Notes: generated by a model not told the origin, from the sequence alone. DNA of 64,000 nt from Schaalia sp. 19OD2882 (GCF_018986735.1 NZ_CP065521.1:744001-808000); one strand, 5' to 3'; positions 47,814 through 57,644 are shown, counted from the stretch's first letter. Translations and numbers: made by a program.

Positions 47814-48812
47814 ATGTCCCACACCGGAAAGTGGCCGCGTCTGGCCGCTGTCGCAGCTTCTGCCGTTGTCGCCCTCTCCCTGGCCGCCTGCGGATCCGGT
47901 GGCGGGGGAGGCGGAGCCGAGTCCGGGGCCGCCAGTGGAGGCGGCGCCGGAGGAACCATCAAGATCGGCTTCTCCCAGTTGGGCGCCGAGTCCGGATGGC
48001 GCACCGCCAGCACCGAGTCCATCAAGTCCTCACTCACCGCGGACAAGGGTTTCGACCTCACCTTCGTCGATGCGCAGCAGAAGCAGGAGAACCAGATCAA
48101 GGCCCTGCGCGACTTCATCGCCCAGGACGTCGATGTCATCGCATTCGCCCCGGTCATCGAGACCGGATGGGACGAGGTCCTCCAAGAGGTCAAGGACGCC
48201 GGTATTCCTGTGATCCTCGTCGACCGCACGATCAAGACCAGCGTCGACAAGTCCTACGTCACGCACATCGGCTCCGACATGGCCTCCGAGGGCAAGGCCG
48301 CCGGCGAATGGGTGAAGAAGAACGTCCCCGACGCCAAGATCTTCGAATTGCAGGGCACGATGGGCTCGGGCCCGCAGATCGACCGTGAGAAGGCCTTCGA
48401 CGAGGTCGTCGGCGCCGACAAGATCCTGGGCAAGGCCTCAGGCAACTTCACCCGCGCCGAAGGCAAGACCGCGATGGAGGCCGCCCTGCAGGCCCACCCG
48501 AACATGAACCTCGTCTTCGCCCACAACGACGACATGGGTCTGGGAGCCATCGAAGCCATCGAAGCGGCCGGCAAGGTTCCGGGAAAGGACATCAAGATCG
48601 TCACCATCGACGGCGTGCGCGACGGCCTGCAGGCCCTGGTGGACAAGAAGTTCAACTACGTCGTCGAGTGCAACCCGATCTTCGGTGAGCAGTTGGCCGA
48701 ACTGGTCAAGAAGGTCGCCGCCGGAGAATCCGTCCCTGAAAAGACCGTCGTCGAGGACAAGGCCTTCGACCAGACGATCACCCAGGCGGAGGTCGACGCC
48801 CGCGCCTACTGA
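47814..48812 (+). CDS. ytfQ: Sugar-binding lipoprotein (YtfQ-like)
   Basis: This 332-aa lipoprotein has a signal peptide with lipobox LSLAAC, a Gly-rich linker and a LacI/RbsB-type binding fold (IKIGFSQLGAESGWRTASTE, AQQKQENQIKALRDFIAQDV, MNLVFAHNDDMGLGAIEAIE). QLGAESGWRTA is typical of YtfQ, the galactofuranose/arabinofuranose-type binder. In this context L-arabinose is a likely ligand. GAGGAGG precedes the ATG. Confidence 0.85.
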   Translation: MSHTGKWPRLAAVAASAVVALSLAACGSGGGGGGAESGAASGGGAGGTIKIGFSQLGAESGWRTASTESIKSSLTADKGFDLTFVDAQQKQENQIKALRDFIAQDVDVIAFAPVIETGWDEVLQEVKDAGIPVILVDRTIKTSVDKSYVTHIGSDMASEGKAAGEWVKKNVPDAKIFELQGTMGSGPQIDREKAFDEVVGADKILGKASGNFTRAEGKTAMEAALQAHPNMNLVFAHNDDMGLGAIEAIEAAGKVPGKDIKIVTIDGVRDGLQALVDKKFNYVVECNPIFGEQLAELVKKVAAGESVPEKTVVEDKAFDQTITQAEVDARAY

Positions 48813-48866
48813 TCGGGCGCGTCGGCGCACAGGACAATGGGCTGCGAGTGAGGAAAGAAGAACTCG

Positions 48867-50450
48867 ATGAGTGCCACAGGCGGCGGCGGGCGCGAACCGG
48901 TCGTCGAAATGACGGGGATCACCGTCACCTTCCCGGGGGTACGAGCCCTTGACGCAGTGGATTTCACACTGGCCAAGGGGGAGGTCCACGCCCTCATGGG
49001 CGAGAACGGCGCTGGCAAGTCGACCCTGATCAAGGCGCTGACCGGCATCAACGCCCTTGCCGGCGGTGCCATCAGCCTCTTGGGTCGGCCCTGTGCGCCC
49101 ACGGGCCCTGAGGACGCCCAAAGACGGGGAATCGCCACCGTCTACCAGGAGGTGAACCTCTGCCCGAACATGACCGTCGCCGAGAACGTCATGCTGGGCC
49201 ACGAGGTCCACATCGGGCCCTTCATCGACTGGCGTGCCACTCGCCGCATCGCCGCGGAGAACCTGGCCCGCATGCACCTGGACATCGACCCCAGGTCGCA
49301 ACTGTCCTCGCACAGCGTCGCCGTCCAACAACTGTGCGCCATCGCCCGCGCCCTCGTCACCGACGCGAAGGTCCTCATCCTGGACGAGCCGACCTCGTCC
49401 CTGGACCCCAGCGAGGTCGACCAGCTCTTCACGATCGTCCGGGAGCTGCGGGACCAAGGGGTCTCCATCATCTTCGTCTCGCACTTCCTCGACCAGGTCT
49501 ACGAGATCACCGATAGGATGACCGTCCTGAGAAATGGGCGTCTGGTCGCCGAATTCGTCACCGACGAGGTTTCGCGCCGCGACCTGGTCTCGGCCATGGT
49601 CGGACACACCGTCGACTCCCTCACACAGATCGAGTCCACCGCCCGGTCCTTGGCCGACGACGAGGAGGTCCGCCCCACCTTCCTCCAAGCGCGGGCCCTG
49701 GGGCGCAACCACAGCGTCGCACCCTTCGACCTGAGCGTCCACAAGGGGCAGATCATCGGCCTGGCGGGCCTGCTCGGCTCGGGGCGCACCGAGGCGGCGC
49801 GCCTGCTGTGCGGCGCCGACCAGGTCGACACCGGGCACATCGAGATCCGTGGGCACGAGGTCGCCTTGAAGAACCCGTTGGTGGCCCTCAAGGAAGGCAT
49901 CGCCTACTCCACCGAGGACAGGAAGAAGGATGGCATCATCGCGGACCTCACGGTGCGCGAGAACATCGCCCTGGCTCTCCAATCCGCGCGTGGGACGCTG
50001 TGCCCCATCCCCCGCAAGGAACTCGACGAGATCGTCCGGCGTTTCATGGAGGCCATGAACATCCGCCCGCGCGACCCCGAAGCGCTCATCAAGAACCTCT
50101 CCGGCGGAAACCAGCAGAAGGTCCTCCTGGCACGCTGGCTGGCCACCGACCCCTCACTGCTGTTGTTGGACGAACCCACGCGCGGCATCGACGTGGGTGC
50201 CAAGGCCGAGATCCAAAAGCTCGTCACGCAACTCGCCTCTGAGGGAATGTCCGTCATGTACATCTCCTCCGAACTCGACGAGGTCGTACGCCTGTGCCAC
50301 AAGGTCTGCGTCATGAGGGACCGGCGGATGATCGCCACCATCGACAACGGTCCCGAGGTCACCCAGGAAACGGTCCTCGAAGCCATCGCCTCGGCGCGAG
50401 GAGCCCAGGACGAGGACGGGGCCGCAGGTGAAGGAGTCGCACATGAGTGA
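48867..50450 (+). CDS. ytfR: ATP-binding subunit of the YtfQ-type transporter
   Basis: This 527-aa double ABC ATPase has GENGAGKSTLIKALTG in the N-terminal half, a degenerate signature (SSHSVAVQQLCAIARAL) with Walker B VLILDEPTSSL. The C-terminal half has GLLGSGRTEAARLL and the canonical LSGGNQQKVLLARWLATDPS. It powers import with the two permeases that follow. The C-terminus overlaps the next gene by 8 bp. Confidence 0.85.
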   Translation: MSATGGGGREPVVEMTGITVTFPGVRALDAVDFTLAKGEVHALMGENGAGKSTLIKALTGINALAGGAISLLGRPCAPTGPEDAQRRGIATVYQEVNLCPNMTVAENVMLGHEVHIGPFIDWRATRRIAAENLARMHLDIDPRSQLSSHSVAVQQLCAIARALVTDAKVLILDEPTSSLDPSEVDQLFTIVRELRDQGVSIIFVSHFLDQVYEITDRMTVLRNGRLVAEFVTDEVSRRDLVSAMVGHTVDSLTQIESTARSLADDEEVRPTFLQARALGRNHSVAPFDLSVHKGQIIGLAGLLGSGRTEAARLLCGADQVDTGHIEIRGHEVALKNPLVALKEGIAYSTEDRKKDGIIADLTVRENIALALQSARGTLCPIPRKELDEIVRRFMEAMNIRPRDPEALIKNLSGGNQQKVLLARWLATDPSLLLLDEPTRGIDVGAKAEIQKLVTQLASEGMSVMYISSELDEVVRLCHKVCVMRDRRMIATIDNGPEVTQETVLEAIASARGAQDEDGAAGEGVAHE

Positions 50451-51531
50451 CAACGGGCGCGCCGCCTCACTCGACATCGGCGCGGTTTTGCGGAAAGCCT
50501 CCGGGCATTCGACCTTCTGGCCCTCGATCGCGCTGGTGGCCCTGGTCATCGCCTGTGGAGTCAAGAGCCCCGGCTTCCTCGACGTCACCGTGCAGGACGG
50601 GCACCTCTTCGGACAGCCCGTGGACATCCTGAGGAACTCCGCCACACCGCTGCTGCTTGCCCTGGGGATGTGCCTGGTGATCGCCACCAGCGGCATCGAC
50701 CTGTCAGTGGGTGCCGTCATGGCGATCTCCCTGGCCGTCTCGCTCACGTGGATCGACTCCTCACCCGCGGGAGGCGACCCCGGCACCGTGGTCGTCGCCC
50801 TGCTGCTCGGCCTGCTGGTCGCCCTGGTCATCGGCGTGTTCAACGGGTTCCTGGTCACGGTGTTGGAGATCCAACCCTTCATCGCCACGATGATCCTCAT
50901 GGTCGCCGGTCGCGGAATCGCCATGCTGCTCACCCAAGGGCAGATCACCACCGTCACCTCACCCCCGTTCAAGGCGATCGGTTCCGGGTTCTTCCTGGGC
51001 ATCCCCAACCCTGTCGTCATCGCGGCCGTCGTCTTCACCCTGCTCGCCCTGCTGGTGCGACGCACGGCCTTCGGGATGATGCTGGAGTCGATCGGCATCA
51101 ACCGGGAGGCTTCGCGCCTGGCAGGTGTGCGCGCCGCCAGCACCACATGGATCGTCTACGTGGTCTGCGGGTTGCTGGCGGGACTGGCCGGCATCGTCTA
51201 CGGCGCGCCGACCATGGCCGCCGACGCGAACAACATCGGCCTCATGAAGGAGATGGACGCGATCATGGTCGTGGTCCTGGGCGGGACGAAACTCGACGGC
51301 GGCCGGTTCTCCTTGGCCGGTACGGTCGTCGGCGCGCTCATCCTTTCCGCACTGGAAAGGGCCGTCGTCATCTTCGAACTGCCCTCCCAGACCACGCCCC
51401 TGTTCAAGGCGGTGGTGCTCATCGCCGTGTGTGTGGCGGCCTCGCCGCTGTTCGCCGAAAGGATGCGACTGCGCAGGGCGCGCGCTGAAGCCGCCCGCGC
51501 AGGAGCCATGACCAGCGAGGTGGTCGCATGA
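50443..51531 (+). CDS. ytfT: Sugar ABC permease (YtfT-like)
   Basis: The ATG at 50443 has GAAGGAG upstream. The 362-aa protein has about ten hydrophobic helices and the family motifs ATSGIDLSVGAVMAISLAVS and MVVVLGGTKLDGGRFSLAGT. It pairs with the following permease as a heterodimer. It ends with an ATGA overlap onto the next gene. Confidence 0.85.
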   Translation: MSDNGRAASLDIGAVLRKASGHSTFWPSIALVALVIACGVKSPGFLDVTVQDGHLFGQPVDILRNSATPLLLALGMCLVIATSGIDLSVGAVMAISLAVSLTWIDSSPAGGDPGTVVVALLLGLLVALVIGVFNGFLVTVLEIQPFIATMILMVAGRGIAMLLTQGQITTVTSPPFKAIGSGFFLGIPNPVVIAAVVFTLLALLVRRTAFGMMLESIGINREASRLAGVRAASTTWIVYVVCGLLAGLAGIVYGAPTMAADANNIGLMKEMDAIMVVVLGGTKLDGGRFSLAGTVVGALILSALERAVVIFELPSQTTPLFKAVVLIAVCVAASPLFAERMRLRRARAEAARAGAMTSEVVA

Positions 51532-52544
51532 ACACCGCGCATGCCACTTTGCGACGGGTGCCCAGGATCGACCGCCGCTTCCTGCCGGTCATCGGGACCG
51601 TGCTGACCTTGGCGGTCATTCTCCTGATCGGCGAGCTCCGCTACGGGCTGGGCAGCGGGTCGCGCGCCTTCATCTCGATGAAGCTCCTGTCGAATCTGCT
51701 GGTCGACAACTCCTACCTGCTGGTCCTGGCCGTGGGGATGACCTTCGTCATCCTCACCGGCGGCATCGACCTGTCGGTGGGGGCCGTGGTGGCCCTGGTC
51801 GGCCTGGTCACCGCCAAACTCTTCATGGCGGGGGCCTCCCTGCCCGTGGTCGTCATCGTCGGAGTTCTCATCGGCACCACCTGTGGACTGGTCATCGGGG
51901 TCCTGGTCCAGGTCTTCGACATCCAACCCTTCATCGCCTCGCTGGCCGTCATGTTCCTTGCCCGCGGTCTGGCCAATGTCGTCTCGGTGCAATCCTTGCC
52001 GATCGAGGACCAGGGTTTTGCGGCGCTGGCCGCGTGGTCCCTGAAATTCGGTGAGGGAAAGTCGCTGTGGCGGATCAATGCGTCAATGATCGTGGCCGGG
52101 ATCGTGCTGCTCGTCGGTTTCCACATCCTCCACCACACCCGCTTCGGGCGAACCGTGTACGGCCTTGGCGCGGGGGACCAGGGGCAGGCTGTTCGGCTCA
52201 TGGGCCTGAGTGAGGGGCGCACGCGGGTGCTTGTCTACGTGATCTCCGGGACGTGTGCGGGAATCGCGGGAATTCTCTTCGCGCTGTACACGAAGTCGGG
52301 GTTCAATCTCACGGGCATCGGAATGGAACTCGACGCCATTGCCTCGGTGGTCATCGGCGGGACATTGCTCGTGGGCGGCTACGGTTTCGTCCTGGGTTCG
52401 GCAGTGGGTGTCCTGGTCTACGGGCTCATCCAGGTCCTCATTGCCCGCGAAGGTCTGGATTCGTGGTGGACGAAGGTCTTCATCGGAGTCGTCCTGCTGG
52501 GATTCGTCATCTTGCAGAAGATCGTGGCGGTGAAGAGGCAATAG
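51528..52544 (+). CDS. yjfF: Sugar ABC permease (YjfF-like)
   Basis: This 338-aa polytopic protein of the BPD_transp_2 family contains LTGGIDLSVGAVVALVGLVT and ASVVIGGTLLVGGYGFVLGS. Together with the preceding gene it forms the membrane channel of a YtfQRT-YjfF-type transporter. It is the last gene of the operon. Confidence 0.85.
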   Translation: MNTAHATLRRVPRIDRRFLPVIGTVLTLAVILLIGELRYGLGSGSRAFISMKLLSNLLVDNSYLLVLAVGMTFVILTGGIDLSVGAVVALVGLVTAKLFMAGASLPVVVIVGVLIGTTCGLVIGVLVQVFDIQPFIASLAVMFLARGLANVVSVQSLPIEDQGFAALAAWSLKFGEGKSLWRINASMIVAGIVLLVGFHILHHTRFGRTVYGLGAGDQGQAVRLMGLSEGRTRVLVYVISGTCAGIAGILFALYTKSGFNLTGIGMELDAIASVVIGGTLLVGGYGFVLGSAVGVLVYGLIQVLIAREGLDSWWTKVFIGVVLLGFVILQKIVAVKRQ

Positions 52545-52639
52545 CAGGCGACGAGGGGGCGCAGCGGCCCGGGAGGCGCCTTCGGGGCCCGTGGAGTGCA
52601 CGAGTGTCGTCTGAATTGTGCGAAACAGCGGGTCTCGAC

Positions 52640-52668
52640 CTGACAACATCGACTGTTTTACGTACTGT
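52640..52668 (+). promoter_or_regulatory. Promoter of the HU gene
   Basis: CTGACA (52640-52645) and TACTGT (52663-52668) are separated by 17 bp, a good vegetative promoter, ~50 nt upstream of the HU start. The 176-bp gap holds nothing else. Confidence 0.65.
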
Positions 52669-52720
52669 GTCCCCTGTGACCACCATTGTGGCCCCGAAAC
52701 TACGAGGAATGAGGTTCCCG

Positions 52721-53002
52721 ATGTCCGTCAACCGCACCGAACTCGTCGCCAAGATCGCTGAGCGCGCCAACCTGACCAAGGTCCAGGCTGACGCTGCCCT
52801 TGCCGCCTTCCAGGAAGTCCTGGTCGAGTCGCTGGCTGCTGGCGAGTCCGTCAAGGTGACCGGTCTGCTGTCGGTGGAGCGCGTCGAGCGCGCCGCCCGT
52901 ACCGGCCGCAACCCCCGCACCGGCGAGGAGATCCAGATCCCCGCGGGCTTCGGCGTGAAGCTTTCGGCCGGCTCGACCCTGAAGAAGGCCGTCTCCGCCT
53001 GA
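52721..53002 (+). CDS. hup: DNA-binding protein HU
   Basis: This 93-aa nucleoid protein contains MSVNRTELVAKIAERANLTK, the body VTGLLSVERVERAARTGRNP and the RTGRNPRTGEEIQIPAGFGV arm that wraps DNA. It bends DNA and supports nucleoid structure. The ATG at 52721 has GAGG 6 nt upstream. It lacks the long Lys/Ala-rich tail of mycobacterial HU. Confidence 0.9.
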   Translation: MSVNRTELVAKIAERANLTKVQADAALAAFQEVLVESLAAGESVKVTGLLSVERVERAARTGRNPRTGEEIQIPAGFGVKLSAGSTLKKAVSA

Positions 53003-53022
53003 TCGGTCGACACGACCCGCGT

Positions 53023-53055
53023 GAAGGGGCCTGTCCACCTCGGACGGGCCCCTTC
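53023..53055 (+). terminator. Terminator after HU
   Basis: GAAGGGGCC-TGTCC pairs with GGACG-GGCCCCTTC around ACCTC (14 bp including one G-T) with TCT after. It lies 20 bp 3' of the HU stop. Confidence 0.75.
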
Positions 53056-53205
53056 TCTGTCCCCGGAAACCCACATGAGCGATGTTTCTTGACGATTAGT
53101 GACTCAGAACGCGCACAAGTACGCATTTTCGTGTGTGAGAAGGCGTAGACTGGCACCTGCGAACGCCGCGACCTGCGGCACCTTCAATGTTGAGGAGCCT
53201 TCTCC

Positions 53206-53985
53206 ATGAGGATTGCCATCCTGCCCGACGCCGCCGCCATCGCCGGCCTCGCCGCAGACAGAATCGAAGCCCTGTACCGGCGCAAACCCGCTTTCGTCCT
53301 CGGTCTGGCCACCGGATCGACCCCCCTGCCGCTCTACGCCGAACTGGTCGAACGCCACAAGGCCGGCCGCATCTCCTTCGCCGAGGTCTCCTCCTACAAC
53401 CTCGACGAATACGTCGGCCTGCCCCGCGACCACGTCGAGGGCTACTCGAACTTCATCCACCGCCACCTCGTCGACCTCGTCGACTTCCGTGAGGGCGCCG
53501 CACACGGACCTGACGCCTGGACCGGTGACAGCCACGCGGCCGCAGCCGCCTACGACGCCGCCATCCGCGAAGCGGGCGGCATCGACCTGCAGGTCCTGGG
53601 CATCGGCTCGGACGGACACATCGGATTCAACGAACCCGCAGGATCCCTGACCTCCCGCACCCACGTGGGAGTCCTGACCGAACAGACCCGCCGCGACAAC
53701 TCCCGCTTCTTCGACGGCGACATCGACGCGGTCCCCACCCACTGCATCACCCAGGGCCTGGGCACCATCATGGAGGCTCGGGAGAACCTCATGATCTGCA
53801 CCGGCGAAGGCAAGGCCGAAGCCGTGCGCGAACTCGTCGAGGGGCCCGTTTCCCAGCGCTGGCCCGCCACCATCCTCCAGATGCACCCCAACACCGTGGT
53901 CTTCCTCGACGAGGCCGCCGCCTCCCGCCTGGAGATGAAGGACTTCTACCGCGAGGTGTGGGAGAAGGAACAGCTTCCGCTCTGA
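53206..53985 (+). CDS. nagB: Glucosamine-6-phosphate deaminase
   Basis: This 259-aa enzyme (usual ~265) turns glucosamine-6-P into fructose-6-P and ammonia for amino-sugar catabolism. It shows GLATGSTPLPLYAELV (phosphate loop), SSYNLDEYVGL (catalytic Asp) and LGIGSDGHIGFNEPAGSL. GAGGAG precedes the ATG. TAGACT lies near 53147 as a possible -10. No nagA or nag regulator is beside it; a DasR-like site was not seen. Confidence 0.9.
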   Translation: MRIAILPDAAAIAGLAADRIEALYRRKPAFVLGLATGSTPLPLYAELVERHKAGRISFAEVSSYNLDEYVGLPRDHVEGYSNFIHRHLVDLVDFREGAAHGPDAWTGDSHAAAAAYDAAIREAGGIDLQVLGIGSDGHIGFNEPAGSLTSRTHVGVLTEQTRRDNSRFFDGDIDAVPTHCITQGLGTIMEARENLMICTGEGKAEAVRELVEGPVSQRWPATILQMHPNTVVFLDEAAASRLEMKDFYREVWEKEQLPL

Positions 53986-54107
53986 GCGCACCCCGCCGTA
54001 CCCGAAGGCCCGGGCCCGTTGGAACCACGCGGTTTCGGCGGGCCCGCCCTCGTCCCTTGGCCGCATCGACGCCCAACGCGAGCAGTGGCCCCACCGCCGC
54101 GCCCGGC

Positions 54108-54113
54108 TACCAT
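54108..54113 (+). promoter_or_regulatory. -10 TACCAT, leaderless promoter of the DUF3039 gene
   Basis: TACCAT lies 7 nt before ATG 54121, without a ribosome site. Confidence 0.55.
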
Positions 54114-54120
54114 GGAGCCC

Positions 54121-54459
54121 ATGCGCGCACTCGACGAACCCACCGGCCCGGGAGCACCCGAAGGCCCGGCGACCCAGTCCTCGACCGGACTGCTCGAGCG
54201 CACCGAGGTCGAACGCGAGAAGTCACCCGGAGACGGTGACCGCTTCGCGCACTTCGTGCGCAAGGACAAGGCCAACTCGTCGATGATCACCGGCCAGCCG
54301 GTGGTCGCCCTGTGCGGAAAGGTGTGGATCCCCACCAGGGACGCCTCGAAATTCCCCGTGTGCCCCACATGCCGGAAACTGCGCGAGGAGATGGGACGCA
54401 ATGGGCGCAACTGGCCCTTCTCCGACGGGGGCTCCGGGTCTGGAGGCGGCCGGCAGTGA
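54121..54459 (+). CDS. DUF3039 family protein
   Basis: The 112-aa protein has a variable N-terminus and the DUF3039 core DGDRFAHFVRKDKANSSMIT, GQPVVALCGKVWIPTRDASK, FPVCPTCRKLRE with Cys residues that could bind metal. The function is unknown; it is a conserved actinobacterial gene. It overlaps the helicase gene by 4 bp, so the two are probably functionally linked. Confidence 0.8.
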   Translation: MRALDEPTGPGAPEGPATQSSTGLLERTEVEREKSPGDGDRFAHFVRKDKANSSMITGQPVVALCGKVWIPTRDASKFPVCPTCRKLREEMGRNGRNWPFSDGGSGSGGGRQ

Positions 54460-56267
54460 GGCCCACGCCCGCACGGCCGGGTGGTCCCGCACACGCGTCG
54501 ACCTCGGCCGCTCAGTCCATGTCGCCCTCTTTCCCCGCCAGAGCCGCGTGGGGCACCGCACAGAACCTGCGCAAGTGGCAGGCGGAAGCCCTGTCCCTGT
54601 ACATGCACTCCGCTCCGCAGGACTTCCTGGCCGTGGCCACCCCCGGGGCCGGCAAGACCACCTTCGCCCTGCGCATCGCCGTGGAGCTCATGGGTCAGGG
54701 CGTCGTCGACAAGGTGACGATCGTCTGCCCGACCGAGCACCTCAAGGTCCAGTGGGCCGATGCCGCAGCGCGTGTGGGCATCCACGTGGACCCCGCCTTC
54801 ACCAACTCCCAAGGCCTTGCCGGCTCCCACTTCGACGGGGTGGCCGTCACCTACGCGCAGGTCGCCGCCAACCCGATGGTCCACTGCGCGCGCACGCGCA
54901 CCCACCGCACCCTGGTCATCCTCGACGAGATCCACCACGCCGGAGACTCCCTGTCGTGGGGCGACGGTGTGCGTGAAGCCTTCGAGGACGCCACGCGCAG
55001 ACTGGCGCTGACGGGAACGCCCTTCCGCTCCGACACCTCACCCATTCCCTTCGTCCGCTACGTCGAGGACGACTCCGGGGTGCGCCGCTCACGCGCCGAC
55101 TACACCTATGGCTACGGGGACGCCCTGCGAGACGGGGTCGTGCGGCCGGTCCTGTTCATGTCCTACTCCGGGCAGATGTCCTGGCGCACCTCGATGGGCG
55201 ACGAGTACACGGCGCGCCTGGGCGAGCCGCTGACGAAGGACCTCATGAAACAGGCCTGGCGCACCGCCCTGGACCCGTCGGGGGAATGGATCCGACAGGT
55301 CCTCCAGGCCGCCGACCAGCGCCTGGAGGAAGTGCGACGCCAAGTTCCCGACGCCGGAGGACTGGTCATCGCCGCCGACCAGAACCAGGCGCGCGCCTAC
55401 GCCCGCCACCTGCGTTCCATCACCGGACGCGGAGCCACCGTGGTCCTGTCCGACGACGCGGACGCCTCCGAACGCATCGACGCCTTCCGCGAATCCACCG
55501 ACAAGTGGATGGTGGCCGTGCGCATGGTCTCCGAGGGCGTGGACGTGCCGCGCCTGGCGGTGGGCGTGTACGCGACGAACACCTCGACCTCGCTCTTCTT
55601 CGCCCAGGCGGTGGGCCGATTCGTGCGGGCACGCCGCCGCGGAGAGACCGCGACCGTCTTCATCCCGTCCGTGGTGCCCCTGCTGGACCTGGCCGGACAG
55701 ATGGAGGTCGAACGCGACCACGCACTCGACCGGAAACCGGCGGAGGGCGGGGACCCCGAGTGGAGTCCCGAGGACGCCTTGGTGGCCCGGGCCAACCGTG
55801 AGGAAAAGGCCTCGGCCGAACTCACGGGTTCCTTCCGGGCCCTGGGAGCGGATGCGGAGTTCGACGCCGTCCTCTTCGACGGCGCCGCATGGGGCACGGG
55901 AGCGCAGGTCGGCTCCATCGAGGAACAGGAGTACCTGGGCATTCCCGGGCTGCTGGAACCCGAACAGGTGACCACCCTGCTGCGGGCCCGCCAGAAGGAA
56001 CAGATCGCCCAGCAGAGGAGGTCCTCGGAGGCGGCACGCGTGCGTGAGGCGAATTCCGGGATCGCCGACCACCGCCGGCGCGCCGCCAAGCGCAAGGAAC
56101 TCTCGCACCTGGTCTCGTCGTGGTCACGCAGGTCGGGGGAGTCCCACGCGAACATCCACTCGGCGCTTCGCAGGCGCTGCGGGGGCCCCGAGGTCGCCCA
56201 GGCCACCACCGAGCAGATCGAGGCGCGCATCGCGCTGCTGCGCGAGTGGTTCGTCGGACGTTCCTGA
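54456..56267 (+). CDS. DEAD/DEAH-box superfamily 2 helicase
   Basis: This 603-aa protein starts at GTG 54456 (GTGA overlap; GGAGG upstream). The N-terminal ATPase has AVATPGAGKTTFALR (Walker A, 60-74), IVCPTEHLKVQWADAA, LVILDEIHHAGD (DEIH box) and LALTGTPFRSD (motif III). The C-terminal half has VRMVSEGVDVPRLAVGVYAT and AVGRFVRARRRGE (motifs V-VI). It is related to the actinobacterial DUF3039-linked DNA-repair-type helicases. Its substrate is unknown. Confidence 0.85.
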   Translation: MRPTPARPGGPAHASTSAAQSMSPSFPARAAWGTAQNLRKWQAEALSLYMHSAPQDFLAVATPGAGKTTFALRIAVELMGQGVVDKVTIVCPTEHLKVQWADAAARVGIHVDPAFTNSQGLAGSHFDGVAVTYAQVAANPMVHCARTRTHRTLVILDEIHHAGDSLSWGDGVREAFEDATRRLALTGTPFRSDTSPIPFVRYVEDDSGVRRSRADYTYGYGDALRDGVVRPVLFMSYSGQMSWRTSMGDEYTARLGEPLTKDLMKQAWRTALDPSGEWIRQVLQAADQRLEEVRRQVPDAGGLVIAADQNQARAYARHLRSITGRGATVVLSDDADASERIDAFRESTDKWMVAVRMVSEGVDVPRLAVGVYATNTSTSLFFAQAVGRFVRARRRGETATVFIPSVVPLLDLAGQMEVERDHALDRKPAEGGDPEWSPEDALVARANREEKASAELTGSFRALGADAEFDAVLFDGAAWGTGAQVGSIEEQEYLGIPGLLEPEQVTTLLRARQKEQIAQQRRSSEAARVREANSGIADHRRRAAKRKELSHLVSSWSRRSGESHANIHSALRRRCGGPEVAQATTEQIEARIALLREWFVGRS

Positions 56268-56291
56268 GGGCGCCGGCGGCGCGAGCAGCAC

Positions 56292-57632
56292 TCAGAGTGC
56301 GATGTGGCGGGTGGGAATCGCCGTCTCGCCCTCGGACAGTCGCCACGCCTGGTAGGGCAGTTCATTGCGGGAACGCAGGTGACGCTCCTTGGCCCGCTCC
56401 AAGGCGTCGGGGCCCCACGCCTCGGCGTCGATGACCCCGTCGCGCACCAGGACCACCTGCAGGGGCCGGGCCCCCAGCCGCTCCAACTCCGCCATGGCGG
56501 CCTCCTCACTGGGGGCGGTCACCAGGACCTCTTCGGCGGCGTAGCCGTCCTCGTCCACCGTGCGGCCGGCCCACTTGCGCCCACCCACCGTCGACTTGGC
56601 CTCGGACTTCTTGGCCACCGGATGCATGGCCCCGTCCTCGCCCTCACGCTGGACGACCTTGTAGACGAGGGCGGCCGTGGGCACCCCGGAACCGGTGACG
56701 AGTTTCGTGCCCACACCGTAGGAGTCGACGGGCGCGGCGCCCAGGGCGGCGATCGCGTACTCGTCCAGGTCGTTGGTCACCGTGATCTTCGTCGTCGTGG
56801 CCCCCATGGCGTCCAGTTGACCGCGCACCGTGAAAGCCTGGGCCACCAGGTCACCCGAGTCCAGGCGCACCGCGCCGAGCTCACCCCCGGCGGCACGCGC
56901 CGCCTCCACGGCATTGCGTACCCCCTGGGCCACGTCGTAGGTGTCGACCAGCAGGGTCGTGGCGGTTCCCAAGGAGGCGATCTGGGCGTCGAAGGCCTCA
57001 CGCTCGCAGTCGTGGAGCAGGGTGAAGCTGTGCGCGGCAGTGCCGATTGCGCGGATGCCGTAGCGCTTGGCGGCCTCCAGGTTCGAGGTGCCGGCGAAGC
57101 CACCGATGTAGGCGGCCCGGGCCGCAGAAATCGCCGCGCGCTCGTGGGCGCGGCGGGCTCCCATGTCATTGCAGGGCCGTCCGTGGGCGGCAATGGTCAT
57201 TCGCGAGGCCGCCGAGGCGATCGCACAGTCGTGGTTGAGCACCGACAGCAGCAGGGTCTCCAACACCGTGCATTCGGCGAAGGTGCCTTCCACGGTGAGC
57301 AGAGGCGACCCGGGGAAATAACACTCGCCCTCGGCGTATCCGAAGATGTTGCCCGAGAATCGGAAATTCGCCAAGTACTCCAGCGTCTCCTCGCTGACGA
57401 TTCCCAGCCCGCGCAGCCACTGGATCTGTTCGGGTTCGAACTCGAAACGCTCCAGCGCCTCCAGGATGCGTCCGGTCCCGGCCACCACCCCGAATCGGCG
57501 GGTCGCCGGCAGGCGACGTCCGAAGAGCTCGAAGACGCAATGGCGTGATGCCGTGCCCGAACGCAAGGCGGCATCGAGCATCGTGAGTTCGTACATGTCC
57601 GTCAACAGCGACGTGGAGAAGGAAGCAGGCAT
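56292..57632 (-). CDS. pncB: Nicotinate phosphoribosyltransferase
   Basis: This 446-aa enzyme makes nicotinate mononucleotide for NAD synthesis/salvage. It shows SLLTDMYELTMLDAALRSG near the N-terminus, SNLEAAKRYGIRAIGTAAHS, LDSGDLVAQAFTVRGQLDAM, KITVTNDLDEYAIAALG and GVGTKLVTGSG. It is transcribed toward the helicase gene, 24 bp apart, with a leaderless promoter (TAGGTT 6 nt before ATG). Confidence 0.9.
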   Translation of the reverse strand: MPASFSTSLLTDMYELTMLDAALRSGTASRHCVFELFGRRLPATRRFGVVAGTGRILEALERFEFEPEQIQWLRGLGIVSEETLEYLANFRFSGNIFGYAEGECYFPGSPLLTVEGTFAECTVLETLLLSVLNHDCAIASAASRMTIAAHGRPCNDMGARRAHERAAISAARAAYIGGFAGTSNLEAAKRYGIRAIGTAAHSFTLLHDCEREAFDAQIASLGTATTLLVDTYDVAQGVRNAVEAARAAGGELGAVRLDSGDLVAQAFTVRGQLDAMGATTTKITVTNDLDEYAIAALGAAPVDSYGVGTKLVTGSGVPTAALVYKVVQREGEDGAMHPVAKKSEAKSTVGGRKWAGRTVDEDGYAAEEVLVTAPSEEAAMAELERLGARPLQVVLVRDGVIDAEAWGPDALERAKERHLRSRNELPYQAWRLSEGETAIPTRHIAL

Positions 57633-57638
57633 GTCCCA

Positions 57639-57644
57639 AACCTA
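57639..57644 (-). promoter_or_regulatory. -10 TAGGTT, leaderless promoter of pncB
   Basis: On the minus strand TAGGTT is 6 nt before ATG 57632, without a ribosome site. Confidence 0.55.

Noticed and set aside
48438..49982. 514-aa minus ORF opposite the sugar-binding protein and ATPase genes
   Set aside because: Antisense shadow of two well-identified proteins.
56292..57632. Quinolinate or nicotinamide enzyme instead of PncB
   Set aside because: The TDMYELTMLDAAL start, LDSGDL and the KITVTNDLDEY block fit nicotinate phosphoribosyltransferase better.
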